Origin: Polytrichum commune
Taxonomy: Eukaryota > Streptophyta > Polytrichopsida > Polytrichales > Polytrichaceae
Reading direction: 5' to 3'
Assembly: GCA_950295325.1 (NCBI GenBank)
Contig: OX485803.1
Span: 16,678,001 to 16,742,000 of the forward strand
Length of the DNA: 64,000 nt
Shown piece after piece: positions 24,776 to 35,901 of this stretch (position 1 is the first letter of the stretch; the number at the start of each line of letters is the position of its first letter). A program made the translations under genes and the position numbers. Below the pieces are notes generated by a model that searched no databases, was not told where the DNA came from, and saw only the letters and a program-made list of their open reading frames with translations.

Positions 24776-24965
24776 TTAGTGTGTGTTACTATTCGGAGTT
24801 ACGCAATGCTATAACTATTTCATGAGAATGCAATGTTTTACTAAGAAAAACCATTTATGTACTATAATAATATTTGAACAACCTATTGAACTTTCATTAG
24901 TAAAATTTGAACTCTTGAGTAAGACGTTATTGCATTGCGTAACTCCGAATAGTAACACACACTAA
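24776..24965. mobile_element. 190-bp MITE with perfect 34-bp terminal inverted repeats
   Basis: Bases 24776-24809 and 24932-24965 are exact reverse complements (arms begin TTAGTGTGTGTTACTATTCG). The central 122 bases are AT-rich and non-coding. Flanks allow an AAT or TA target duplication; the class cannot be fixed. Confidence 0.9.
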
Positions 24966-25233
24966 ATGGGATAGTTAGTGTACTGGACTCTTAACATCCA
25001 AATGCACTTGGGGAATTTGCCCCAAACTGGCCCAAAACGACATCATGTTTTTGGTGATTGTTTGACAAATCACATATTTGGAACATATTTGGAACATGTA
25101 GATGTATGGATGTGGTTCCCTCTAAGTCTACAATATTGAGTGTGTTTTTCAACTGTCCATGTGGCTTAATCTATGGTATTTAAGACTTAGGAATACATGG
25201 TGGTTTGAAATGGGCAGCTAGGACATAGGTTTA

Positions 25234-25732
25234 GGGCCACTTCACACACGAGCCTAGAGCCGTGACCATGAAATTGTGAGAGACCAAAAGGAACTGTCCA
25301 AAAGCCGTCCCAACACACCTCCAGAATCATGTAGCGTGGTCACGGATCCTCAAGTGTAGTGTGAAGTCGTATGTGACCGGGCCCTCAACCAAATGCTATT
25401 TCAATGAATTTCTATTCATGCGGGTCCTCACACACGATAATATAGAATAAATCAACGGTTGTGAGCATTCGAAGTGCCATGGTCTCCCGGTTTTGTGTTA
25501 GGTCTACCTCCAAGAGGTAGTTTTTGAAAATAATCCAAGTGGTCATGAAACACAATCCATTGGATGCCATGTAGGAATCCGTGTAGACTTTACATCCATC
25601 TTGCATTCACATACTCTGTTGGTCCCTCGAGCATAGTGTGAAGCAAACTTGGACCGGCTCCACCTTTTCCACCAATGAGAGTGCTTGAAGTGTAATGGTC
25701 ACGGGCTCTCAGTCTCGTTTGTGAAGTGGCCA
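25234..25732. mobile_element. Tourist-like MITE, copy 4, near-complete
   Basis: Terminal inverted repeats GGGCCACTTCACACACGAGC (left) and the complement of TGGCCACTTCACAAACGAGA (right), extending about 36 bp to GTGACCAT on both sides. TTA is duplicated at 25231-25233 and 25733-25735. TTA/TAA duplications and these ends are what PIF/Harbinger-derived Tourist MITEs show. No transposase. Confidence 0.85.
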
Positions 25733-25735
25733 TTA

Positions 25736-26470
25736 GTGACATGGAAAAACTATCAAATTGGTCATCACATTTTGAAGTTTTTCAAAAAGCGACACATAAT
25801 TTGCTCATGTGCTCAATACAATATCGTGGACAAAACAATTTAGGTAGAATAAAAATAAAATATTATGTTTATTTTCCCTAATGCTTCCAACGCAGTGACA
25901 ATACGCTCACATGCTAAGTACACTGGAAGTTTTGGGGAGTTTTTTTTCAGTACTCTAAAGCACAAATTTAGAAATCCCAATGGTAGGTGCTTTTTATATA
26001 TGTGTGTCCATAAACTATGCTAAAATTTGAGGTGTCATTGTAATGAGATTTGCTATGCCTATTGCTAGTGGTCATTATGTTAACAAGTGGCTAGAATGGG
26101 CATAGGTCCGGCCCAAATGGAATACCGTTGTCGTACTTCAAAAAAAAAAAATGGAGGCTAGAGATTCTATTGAAAACCAAAACCTTTTTCTAAAACCTTT
26201 TTACTTTTTACTTTTTACTTTTTGTGGGTGGGCAGAAGGTGCTCTATAACCACACCCAACTTCTAGCCAAATTTTGGTACAAGCTGTTAAAATTAAGACC
26301 CCGAAGCAAAGAATTACGTGGCATATGACTCCATATGCATTTAGGTGTAAATAGTGTTATGGTGGTCCACCCAATCTTAACGCTTTGGAGCAAGGTTTGA
26401 GGTCGAGGCATCTGTAGTCAACGATGTTCATTTAACCATTCACCAGGGTCATGTAATGCCAACATGGATG
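25736..26470. repeat. Repeat tail shared with 18848-19056, then unassigned sequence
   Basis: The first 215 bases match 18848-19056 as described there. The remainder up to the microsatellite has no recognisable gene; it includes a poly(A) run at 26140 and a short TTTTTACTTTTTACT repeat at 26200. Confidence 0.5.

Positions 26471-26474
<4 letters not shown>

Positions 26475-26544
<70 letters not shown>
26475..26544. repeat. Compound (CT)n-(AT)n microsatellite
   Basis: About 23 CT dinucleotides followed directly by about 11 TA dinucleotides. Likely highly polymorphic. Confidence 0.95.
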
Positions 26545-26949
26545 TTTTTAAAGGTGAATGGAGTCAAGGTTTATGTGGGAGCACGTGTGATTAGTTACCC
26601 TCGTAAGAGTCATGATAATTGTTGAAGCCAAGCATTAGAATTTAGATGAGCGGTTATGAGTTAACCTACATATTGACTGTGTTTTACCTTGACTTTACCG
26701 GTTCAAAATTTGTAGAAATTTCCATATTCTTGAATCTATTATTATTATTTAGTTGCACTCTCTCTAGTCTTTGTTTCTCTTCGCAAGAAAAATGGATTCC
26801 GTGCTATTACTCCCCCTAAATAAATGCAAACTCTCTTATTTTAATGGTTATAGATGCCTCAACCTTAAGTGCCAAGTGTATGTGATGATGGAGATGGCCC
26901 TTTGGCAACTGTTGGGACATGTTTGGATGAGTTGAGATTTGAGAACTAA

Positions 26950-27460
26950 GGGCCACTTCACACAAGAGACTGAGGGCCCGTGAACATCGCATTTCAAGGA
27001 CTCTTGTTGGTGGAGAATTTTGTAACTTGTAACGGAGCCAGTCCAAGTTCGCTTCACACTACGCTTGAGGGACCCATGGAGTATGTGAATACAAGATGGA
27101 TATAAAGTCTACATGAATTCCTATATGGCATCAAATGGATCATGTGTCATGGTCACTTGGATTAGTTCCAAAAACCACCTCTTGGAGGTAGGCCTAACAC
27201 AAAACCAAGAGACCATGGCTCTCCAAACACTTACAACCGTTGATTTATGCTATGTTATGATGTGTGAGGACCTGCATGAATAGAGTCTCATTGGAATAGC
27301 ATTTGGTTGAAGGTCTGGTCACATATGACTTCACACTACACTTAGGGTTCGTGACCACACTACATGATTTTAGAGGTGCTTTGGGACGGCCTTCGGACAC
27401 TTCATTTTGGGCTCTCACAATTTCATGGTCACGGCTCTTGGCTAGTGTGTGAAGTGGCCC
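26950..27460. mobile_element. Tourist-like MITE, copy 5, inverted orientation
   Basis: Starts GGGCCACTTCACACAAGAGA and ends TGTGTGAAGTGGCCC, inverted repeats of about 36 bp. TAA is duplicated at 26947-26949 and 27461-27463. Internal sequence is the reverse complement of the copy at 25234. Confidence 0.9.
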
Positions 27461-28040
27461 TAAATTACTAAATTACAAGAGACACTATGTGGAGATTTTC
27501 AATCAAGCAAGCATATTCCAAAAGTGACCCCATGAGATGTATAACATGGACCAGAACGAGGATTGTATATAATTTACAACCAAAGTTATATATTTAAGAC
27601 TTACTTGTAGTAAGGACAACCACGTAAAGTTATTGTACCTACCGTGTACTACACTAATCCGTCCTGTAATTAGTGTGGTTTACCACTTGGAGCTATGTGT
27701 TATTATGACATGTATAAAGAATACTATTGTTTTTGAGATAGGTTTATTTTCATGTTCTATTGATGTACATACTACACTAAATATATGATCAAGTACAACC
27801 TTCATAATTCATCATGGACCCACATTGATTTTGTTTACAATCCCTTGTTAGTAACCATAGAAGGTGTTACATGACACTTGGTGATGTAAGTATGACAAGC
27901 CACAAAGACCATCATAATTGGCAGCACTACCACACTTGATAAGATGTTTAATGTAGTTGTTTGTGTTATTTGACAATATTGCAAATTTCTCACTTACAAC
28001 AAAAGTTTTAGCAATGTGTAATACCAAATGGCAACCCATA

Positions 28041-28395
28041 GATAGAAACTCCGGTCCCTTTTTAGCAAGGGGCCGGCGTGAATAAAGTGTCCGTTCGTAA
28101 TGCCAATGACCCGATGCCCACCAGACAAGGGGACATTGGGACAATACTACTCTCCCCTTTCAAGGATGGACACTATAGTGACACACAATACTAGTTCCTA
28201 GCTAGCCACTAGTGCCTTGAAGATACCGGACATGGTATCCCCCCAAAGGGCTTTGAGGTACCCATACAACAAGGTCCAAGGACCCCCCACCATAGTTGGG
28301 TGGACTAAGGTGGTGAGCACCACGCCGGCATGGGGAATCGAACCCACAACCTCCTCGTTGGGGGCCATCAGCCCCAACCACCAAGCCAAGGCCCG
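28041..28395 (-). mobile_element. tRNA-derived SINE, copy 2, with intact head
   Basis: A 12-bp target-site duplication TGGCAACCCATA flanks it at 28029-28040 and 28396-28407. On the minus strand the 5' end carries an A-box-like TGGCTTGGTGG and a perfect B box GGTTCGATTCC about 40 bases later, the layout of a tRNA-type Pol III promoter. The body (GTCCACCCAACTATGGTGGG, GGGGGATACCATG) leads to a short TCTATC tail. 355 bp, no coding capacity; mobilisation would need a partner LINE, not seen here. Confidence 0.9.
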
Positions 28396-28407
28396 TGGCA
28401 ACCCATA

Positions 28408-30880
28408 CTAATAATACATATTGACGGTGGCACCTTGTTATTGCGCTTGTTTCACGTATTCTCCTTATGTGTCGAGAAAATTATCCAAGGTGTCTCCTTC
28501 TTGGATTCTAAGTTGGTCTTCATAATTGGCATGCATCTATGGTGCATGATCATGGACTTGGTTGTAAGTCCATGATATTGACTCTAAACTTACCAATTTG
28601 TACCAAAATTACAATATTATTGTAGATGGCTCTCTATTCCGACAAAAATAAGTGTCACATGTCAATCATGCGTTGGTTGCGCCCTCTTGAATCCTACGTG
28701 GAAATTATGTTCTTGGTACGAGTGTGAAAATAGAGTGCCATGTATGGTGACGAGAGATTATCACAATCATGTGCTCATGGGTACACAATAAACGACCCGG
28801 TATAGAATCTACCACAAAAATTTACCCTTTTTCCAACAAACGTTGAGCATTTTGTATGATGACTTGGTTGAAATAAGGATGGCAGTGTATTAAAGTGGGC
28901 ACGAATCCCATGTCCATCCACTCATAGAGCTCATCTTCAATGGGCGGCGAAAGCCTTCAAAGCCAATAAAGGAACGGAGATGGAACACTTATAATGAGTC
29001 AAAGTAAAGAGTATCTTTTATCTTTGGAAGATACTTAATTAGGCCCTCGTGATTGTTTTTACTAAGTTTTTGAAATTAGAACGACGTTTGTTTATTGAAC
29101 ACACAATTTGATCTCGTCATGACATGTGTATTTTGTTTTGGTGTCCCTTCTTACCTACAACCTTCTCATTGTGCATAACCAATTGCTCATCCAAGAACAT
29201 AAGGGTTCTCATAGTTCGTCACACCCTTCATCCATGAAGGCACGATGTTCTCCATACTTCACAAAAGTTGTCCACAAATTAATTGGTTCCAACTGATAAC
29301 CAACTTGTCATCCACTATCCTCTCAATGGTTGTTTGGTACATTCTTCACCAATGTCAATGATGACAATTTCGACGAGGAACAAAGACATGTGTATCCTTA
29401 ATATGCTCTCCACCTCCACTCAAAACGTGATACAAGAGACACTCATAATATAGCGTACATCGAAGTGGGTGCGATTGGTGTAATACAACTTGGTGACTTT
29501 TGAAAATAATAGAAGTGCGTAGTCTTTGAGCTTCGTAACATTACTAAGCAACTAGTTGATGATCTCTTTCCAAAGAAACTCCCAAAGAAAGAGGCTGCAA
29601 TGAAAAAAAAACTATGTTAAATTACAGATGTTGGTCAACAACTCCATAATACACAACCCGAGCACTCCCCATAAACACGAAATCTCATAATCACAAGAAA
29701 ACTAACACTCACCCAACATGATCCTAAGTGAATACTGCCATGCTAGATTGGGAAAGAATAATCCTTGATATACGACATCTTGATTAATTAGCAAGGAAGT
29801 TGAAGCATGTGCCACTCCACTACTACCGAGGAGCAATGAACGGGTAGTGTTGGCAATTAGTTACAAGCTAGCCGGTTGATTTTGAGAAATTTTGAATGAA
29901 TTAGAAATGTTTAGGAAGGGGTTCCGGAAGAAAATCAAGGCATTTAGGAAGGAAGGGGTTGCCTAAATGTTGGCATTTAGGCAAGTTGCCCTAGAGTATC
30001 CACGGTAAATTACCGATTGAAAGGTATTTTTCACGGCAGGCAGCCGACCATACATATAGTTTCTAGGAACTTTTTTAATACTCTGTAGACTCGGAGACTT
30101 GTAGACTTGGAGTTACCATTGCCTTGCTAGCTTGTGGTTTATGGTTAGTTGCTTGCCGCTGCAACTTGCATTTTCGTTTCCATTATGAGTTTTTGAGTGC
30201 TTGACTTCTTGAATTACTCAATCGTTGAGTGATTGACTTTGTGCCACTCCGACATGTCTCGTTTCACATCTGGAGCTCTCAGCACACGAAGCCGCCGTCG
30301 GAAACTACTCGGACCCTTTGTGGTGCTTGTATTTTCTGAAAGTTAAATCCTTAGCCCTAAGCTGATAGGGGCTTTGCCAGGTTGAACTCTTACTAAAGAT
30401 ACTATTTAGACAAAAAAATAAAGACTGAATGCCAACATTCTTTAACCACAAACACTTGGAAAAAGAGAGAGGGAATAAACGACAATGAAACTTACAGGGA
30501 GAAAAAACAAAGAGGGAAAAAAACCATCCACCACCAAAATGCAAAACCGACCCCATTTTAAACCTCTAGAAAACTAGATAAATGAAAAAGGAACGTCGAC
30601 TAGTTGCCTGAATACATTAGGAAACGGGGGATAGATATCAACCGAAAAAGTTTGCACTCTCTAGGCCCACTTCCGGGTAAGATTTGGAAAACCCGAGCCA
30701 TCTCCTAGAAGCTAGGAAATTATCCGTTTTTTCTCTACAGAGCTGCCCGGGCTGTGATCCAAACATTATCCGATTCGACTGCTCAACAAAGGGGCAGGGG
30801 AGCAGCATCAAGCCTTTGTGGGTTTATAAGAGTAATTATGAGGGGGTCACTCACTAAATAACCACACTGTTTACAAAGTC
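28408..30880. other. Intergenic sequence with dispersed repeat fragments
   Basis: No gene supported. Bases 29571-29720 resemble 61619-61780 (TCCAAAGAAAGAGG, GAGTGCTCCCCATGAACA-like), a dispersed family. The rest, up to the GC-rich SINA promoter, is unassigned. Confidence 0.4.
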
Positions 30881-33090
30881 CAAGTCACCCACGGGCTCGC
30901 CGACGCAGGGGGGGAAGGGACCGCGGCAGTAAAGTAATAATAATTTAAAAGCCCCCCCCCCTCCCTGCGCTTTCCGTTGGGGCGGGAGAGGCGGACCCGG
31001 CGTTTCGCCCGGTCAGGTCATTCCTACTCATCACTAACGCGGACCCCGGTTCCCCGGCCCCCCTGAGATTAATCACCAGGTCAGGTCAGGTCAGGTCACC
31101 CCGCTCCCTAGAAACCGGCCCCGTCCCCCCTCAGAAACTGGGAACCGGTGCCGATATTCGTCGCTCCAGGGTATCTATTCGAACCAGGCCGCGGGTCCTG
31201 TGACGGCCGGTGTTTGAGCCAGTCACACCCGGCCCGGGCCCGTATGAGGAGCCCGGGACCCGGGGAGTGGCCCGGCGCGTCGTCGCTTCCGAGGGGGCTT
31301 GGTTGCGTTTGAAAAGGTCAGGTCGTTCCTCTCCCTTCACCCGGGCACCGGTTTTTACTTTGTCAGGGTATCTATCACCGGGTCAGGTTATTCGAATTAC
31401 CCAGGTGACAGGGCCCGGGATCCAGATCAGGGTATCTAGTACCTGGTAAGGCGATTTGTGCTGGCGAAGGCGGGGGTCCATCGGTGCCGGTGGTTCGGCG
31501 GGTTGCAAGGGGACCCGGAAATTAGGCGGGTGACAGGGCTTCTTTCTCATCGAGGGGCTGGTTTGCAAAGGGGGAGCGCTCGCGTTGCATGCTCGCTCGA
31601 GAAAGAGAGAGAGGAGAAGAGAAGAGGAGAGGAGAGAAGAGAGAGGGGAAGCGTCGGGTCGAGGAAGACGAGCTAACTCGCTCGCTCGCTCGCTCCATCA
31701 ATGCGCCGGAATCCGGCCACGACGTATCGCATCCAACAAGCGGGCGACAGCGGCCTGCAGTGCCAGTATGTCCGCGGATGTCGCCGCTGGCTGCCATGGC
31801 AGGGATCGCGGGAGCAGCTGGGTGGGAGAACGAGGGTTTGAGTGCAGCAGCAGCAGCTGGAGGGTTAGCCTCCGGAGGTTGGCGTCGTGTTAGGGTTTGG
31901 GGAGATTGGGGTTCGGGGTGAAGGATTTGGTCTCTCACATGGCTGGGGTTGTGGCAGCTTGAATTGGTGGGGTAAGGTTCGGAGTGTGCGGAGTTAGGGT
32001 TCGGGGTTCGATGACATCCTTGGTGTCTGGAGCTATGGTGGATTTTAGAACCAGGTCCCCCTTTCCATGAGGGTAGCTTGGTTAGTGGGGTGACTTAAGC
32101 TTCCTGGTGGTGTTTGGGAAAGAAAGCCAGGGTGCAATCATACTCGTGGTCACTCGCTCTCGGTCTGGATCAGTATGGCAGGATAGGATGTGGGAACGGC
32201 CGTGTTGAGAGATGGTTTTTGACATGTGGCATGTGGTGTTTAGTAGTGGCAGATTGAGGCAGTCGACAGAGTAGATCAATTTTGAACAAGGGGCAGCTGG
32301 GACGGCCGAATTTGGGGAGAGCGAGCGGAGAATGAGCTGTGGTAATGTAGGTCGTTCGTTGAGTCTCTCAGGCCACGAGGCTGAGAATCTTCTTGGTACC
32401 CTCTGACCTCAGTAGTACGGTCTGTTTTTTCAAATCTTTAGGGTTGATGATATCTCCTTCCGAGATTGCTGGATAAAGACGCGGAGTGAGTCCGTAGTAG
32501 GGAGATGTGACGAGTGCAAGCTTGATTGATTCTGAGTTTGGCATCCTTCTAGAGATTGTGAAGACTTCCGGGGATATTGGGAGATTCTTGAATTGGAGAA
32601 GATTGGGCTTATGGGGACCAAGTTGGCGTATAGATAGGATGTATGCAATGTACGAGAACAATTTATGTGGTCAGCCTGTGTTCTCCTGAAGATCTGGAGG
32701 TGCTGTCTTGTTAAGATTGGATCCAAGCCGTTCCGCATCCCAATTGACTACTGAACTTTGAGGGTCAAGCTCTTGAGACATGCCCGTTCACATGCAAAGG
32801 CTTCTGATGGAGAAGGAAAATCATGATGATCCAGTTGCTATCTAGTAGCAACAGCCATCACAGAGAGAGACGTGGGGCATGTGATAGGATTTGGAGCCTT
32901 GACGGGCATCAAGGGATTAGTGTTTTCCTGCAGGCACATCTCAGTGTACCCCTAGGACTCGGGCAGTGGATCGGTCTTGGGTAGGCTACATTGAAAGAGC
33001 CATAACTAGTGGAAATCCTTAAGATTCCAATTAGTGGAATTGCACGGTGAGAAGCTGGTAAATCTTTGTGTGAAAGAAACGAGGGTACTC
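30881..33090 (+). promoter_or_regulatory. GC-rich promoter and 5' leader region of the SINA gene
   Basis: Composition changes sharply at about 30880 to a CpG-rich tract that lasts to about 31920, the only such island in the window. It holds tandem AGGTC copies (31078-31098 and scattered GGTCAGG), three copies of CAGGGTATCTA (about 31168, 31362, 31429), a polypurine GAGA tract (31600-31650) and CGCT repeats (31680). The 5' UTR probably starts within it and may be spliced. Overlapping reading frames here look like products of composition. Confidence 0.55.
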
Positions 33091-35901
33091 ATGGCTCCAT
33101 CTAATGTGAAAATGGAAGTTCCAGAGTCACCTATGCGGGAGGGCGACACTCCTTCAAGTACAGAATCTGAGGCTGAGTCGAATGTTCTTCCTAAAAACAC
33201 CTTAGCTTTAGCAAGGAAAGCAGCTGGGACTCCGGCCAGCAGTGTCCATGAGCTACTGGAGTGCCCTGTGTGCACAAACTCGATGTACCCTCCTATTCAT
33301 CAGGTTTGTGACTATAATGGGGACATGCCATGTTGATTATCTGTTTCATGTTTCTGTCAATTGGCTCAGCTCCTCCAGGCAGAGTTCACGAACTGGGAGC
33401 TCCTACACCAGAAAACCCAGTCCAATATCTTGTTTTTGTAACTACTACATATTGCAAGTTCTTGTGTATTGATGAGCCTCAATAGGATAGAATTGCTTGC
33501 AGTTGGAAGATTTTCTCTGCATGATGTCGTTGGTAGACTTGGCAAAGGGTGGGCAGCGGTGATTGATATGGTGGATTTACCCAGTTGAAAGCTGGCTATG
33601 TTCCTGTTTGGTCACCCACATTTTACTTATTGAGCCTCCTGTGTTTGCAGTGCCCAAATGGACATACTTTGTGTTCCAGCTGCAAGCAAAGGGTACATAA
33701 TCGCTGCCCAACATGCAGATATGAACTTGGGAACATCCGGTGTCTTGCCCTAGAAAAAGTGGCAGAGTCGCTGGAGCTACCTTGTCGATACCACAGTCTG
33801 GGATGTCCAGATATTTTTCCATATTACAGCAAACTCAAGCATGAATCTCAGTGTACATTCCGGCCATACAACTGTCCTTATGCTGGATCAGAGTGCTCAG
33901 TGACCGGCGACATTGCGGGGCTGGTAGCTCACCTGAGGGATGAACACAAAGTGGACATGCACAATGGATGCACTTTCAATCATCGCTATGTGAAATCCAA
34001 TCCACAGGAAGTGGAGAATGCGACATGGATGCTAACGGTAAGCGTGACCGTTGATATACACTTTTTTGATTTGACAGATACTCTGTGCATTTAGGTTTTT
34101 GCACAGCATGTTCTCTTTGGTTATTTTTGCTCCTGCTCTTCTCAGGTTTCTTGAGAGTGTGAAGATTTCAGGAGAACCAACATCATACTACAAAACATTA
34201 ATCGCTGAGTGATAGGTCATGATTTAATGCTCAATGCAGTGGTTGAATACTACAACTTTTTGCTGAGCTTTGATTACCTCTTTAGTGTAGAAGTGCTAAG
34301 CGCCATAATTTCTGAATATCTAACATGGTCAGATTTGTGGAGGTTTGTCCCCCAGAAAGAAGCATATGTGGATGTTTTTGGGTGGTGACCTACTGAGTAG
34401 GCAACTCAAAATACATTAAGAGCTTGTCCACTTAGGCTACGATCCTCTTATCCTATGTGCAATTTCATCCTCTTTGGATAGTATGGGCAAGCAGTTCTCG
34501 AAATAGTTCCAGAATTGCATATAATGTTACTGTTGGAACATATGTACGTTCAACTTTGGAACTGGAGCTTCTCAGCTGATGAGCTTGAGAGTAATTCAGG
34601 GAGCACTGTCGTTAGGATGTCCCAAAAGTGTACACAAAGGTTTTTTGAAATGTCATTGTAGACATGTGAGAGGGATGCCTGCTTGTCCTGGCTGATGTAT
34701 GTTTCCATCAGAGTAAGGAGGTCTTAGTCATCTGTTTCCTTGTGGAAGGGGTTCCTCTTGAACCCTCCAAGTGTTTGTATAACATACCAATGTCTCCAAG
34801 TGGTTGGACTTAGTTTGGTTATAGTACAATTCACCTCATTGCAGTCTATGAAATAAAATGCTTTAATCATAGCTGCCATGCTTAAACTAGGTGCTTGCCA
34901 CTTTTTATTAGAAGGCGAGAAGTTTGTAGACTTATAGTAGTCCATTGTGCCTTAAAAGAGTACTCATTTAATTGCACAGAACCTTCTTTTGCAGGGTCAC
35001 AAATCCTTCACTGTGCATGCTCCTAATCTTGTAGGGCTGGTGATCTGACATGTATGTGCAATTTGAGCATGCAGGTTTTGATAGAAGTTTAAGTGTTCAT
35101 GCACTTGTATGTGAAATAGAAGAGAGTGCGTTTTAGTGTGTTGTGTATAAAGGAGCAGCTTTGCTGCAGACTGATCAGTTTGAAATTACTCTGAGTTCAA
35201 GCCGCTTGCTTGTGAAGTTTTTTAGTATTGCCTGCCATTTTCTTTCTGAGCTTTTGTCCATCACTTTGGTTAAAATTTGTTTTTAATGTTAAAGTCCCTC
35301 CAACTTCGTCTAGATACGTCCCTCACTTAAGTATGGTTATCCTGAAGTGGATGTCGTCTTGTTGTGATAGACCCTAGAGTCAGATTGCAAGGTAAAAAGG
35401 CAGTTCACAATTGTTGAATAGGTCTTCTCCAAGGATGCCCATAAAATATCAAAGGTAAAGGCAAGAAATGAAACTTGAACGAAATATGCCTAGGAACGCA
35501 TCTATGAGCTGAAATTTCAGTCAGCACTGTCAAGATCATCCAGGCCTCATATTGTATATGTCATATCTTTCTGAATGCAGGTCTTCAACTGCTTTGGGCA
35601 GCACTTCTGTTTGCACTTCGAAGCTTTCCAGCTTGGAATGGCACCTGTCTACATGGCATTTTTGCGTTTCATGGGCGATGACAATGAGGCAAAAAATTTC
35701 AGCTACAGTTTGGAAGTTGGAGCAAATGGCCGGAAATTGATCTGGCAAGGTGTACCGCGCAGCATTCGTGACAGTCATCGCAAAGTGCGGGATAGTCATG
35801 ATGGGCTGATTATACAGAGGAACATGGCTCTTTTTTTCTCAGGTGGTGATCGAAAAGAGTTGAAACTCAGGGTGACAGGGCGTATTTGGAAGGAGCAGTA
35901 G
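33091..35901 (+). CDS. SINAT: SEVEN IN ABSENTIA (SINAT) RING-type E3 ubiquitin ligase
   Basis: Complete 3-exon gene, 306 aa: 33091-33303, 33651-34037, 35581-35901, every junction in phase 0 with GT-AG introns. The RING finger spans residues 58-93 (C58, C61, C72, H76, C79, C82, C90, C93) and is split by intron 1. The SIAH-type double zinc finger follows (C116, C123, H135, C139; C146, C153, H165, H170). The rest is the TRAF-like substrate-binding and dimerisation domain, ending in RVTGRIWKEQ. Family length is usually 300-330 aa, so this is full length. SINAT proteins dimerise and ubiquitinate substrates for proteasomal turnover, acting in autophagy and hormone signalling in plants. An in-frame ATG at 33034 (MELHGEK) would add 19 residues; MAPSN at 33091 fits the family better. 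Intron 2 is long (1543 bp). Very secure identity. Confidence 0.97.

Noticed and set aside
31522-31938. Overlapping 100-140 codon frames on both strands
   Set aside because: Explained by the GC-rich SINA promoter; no conserved motif.
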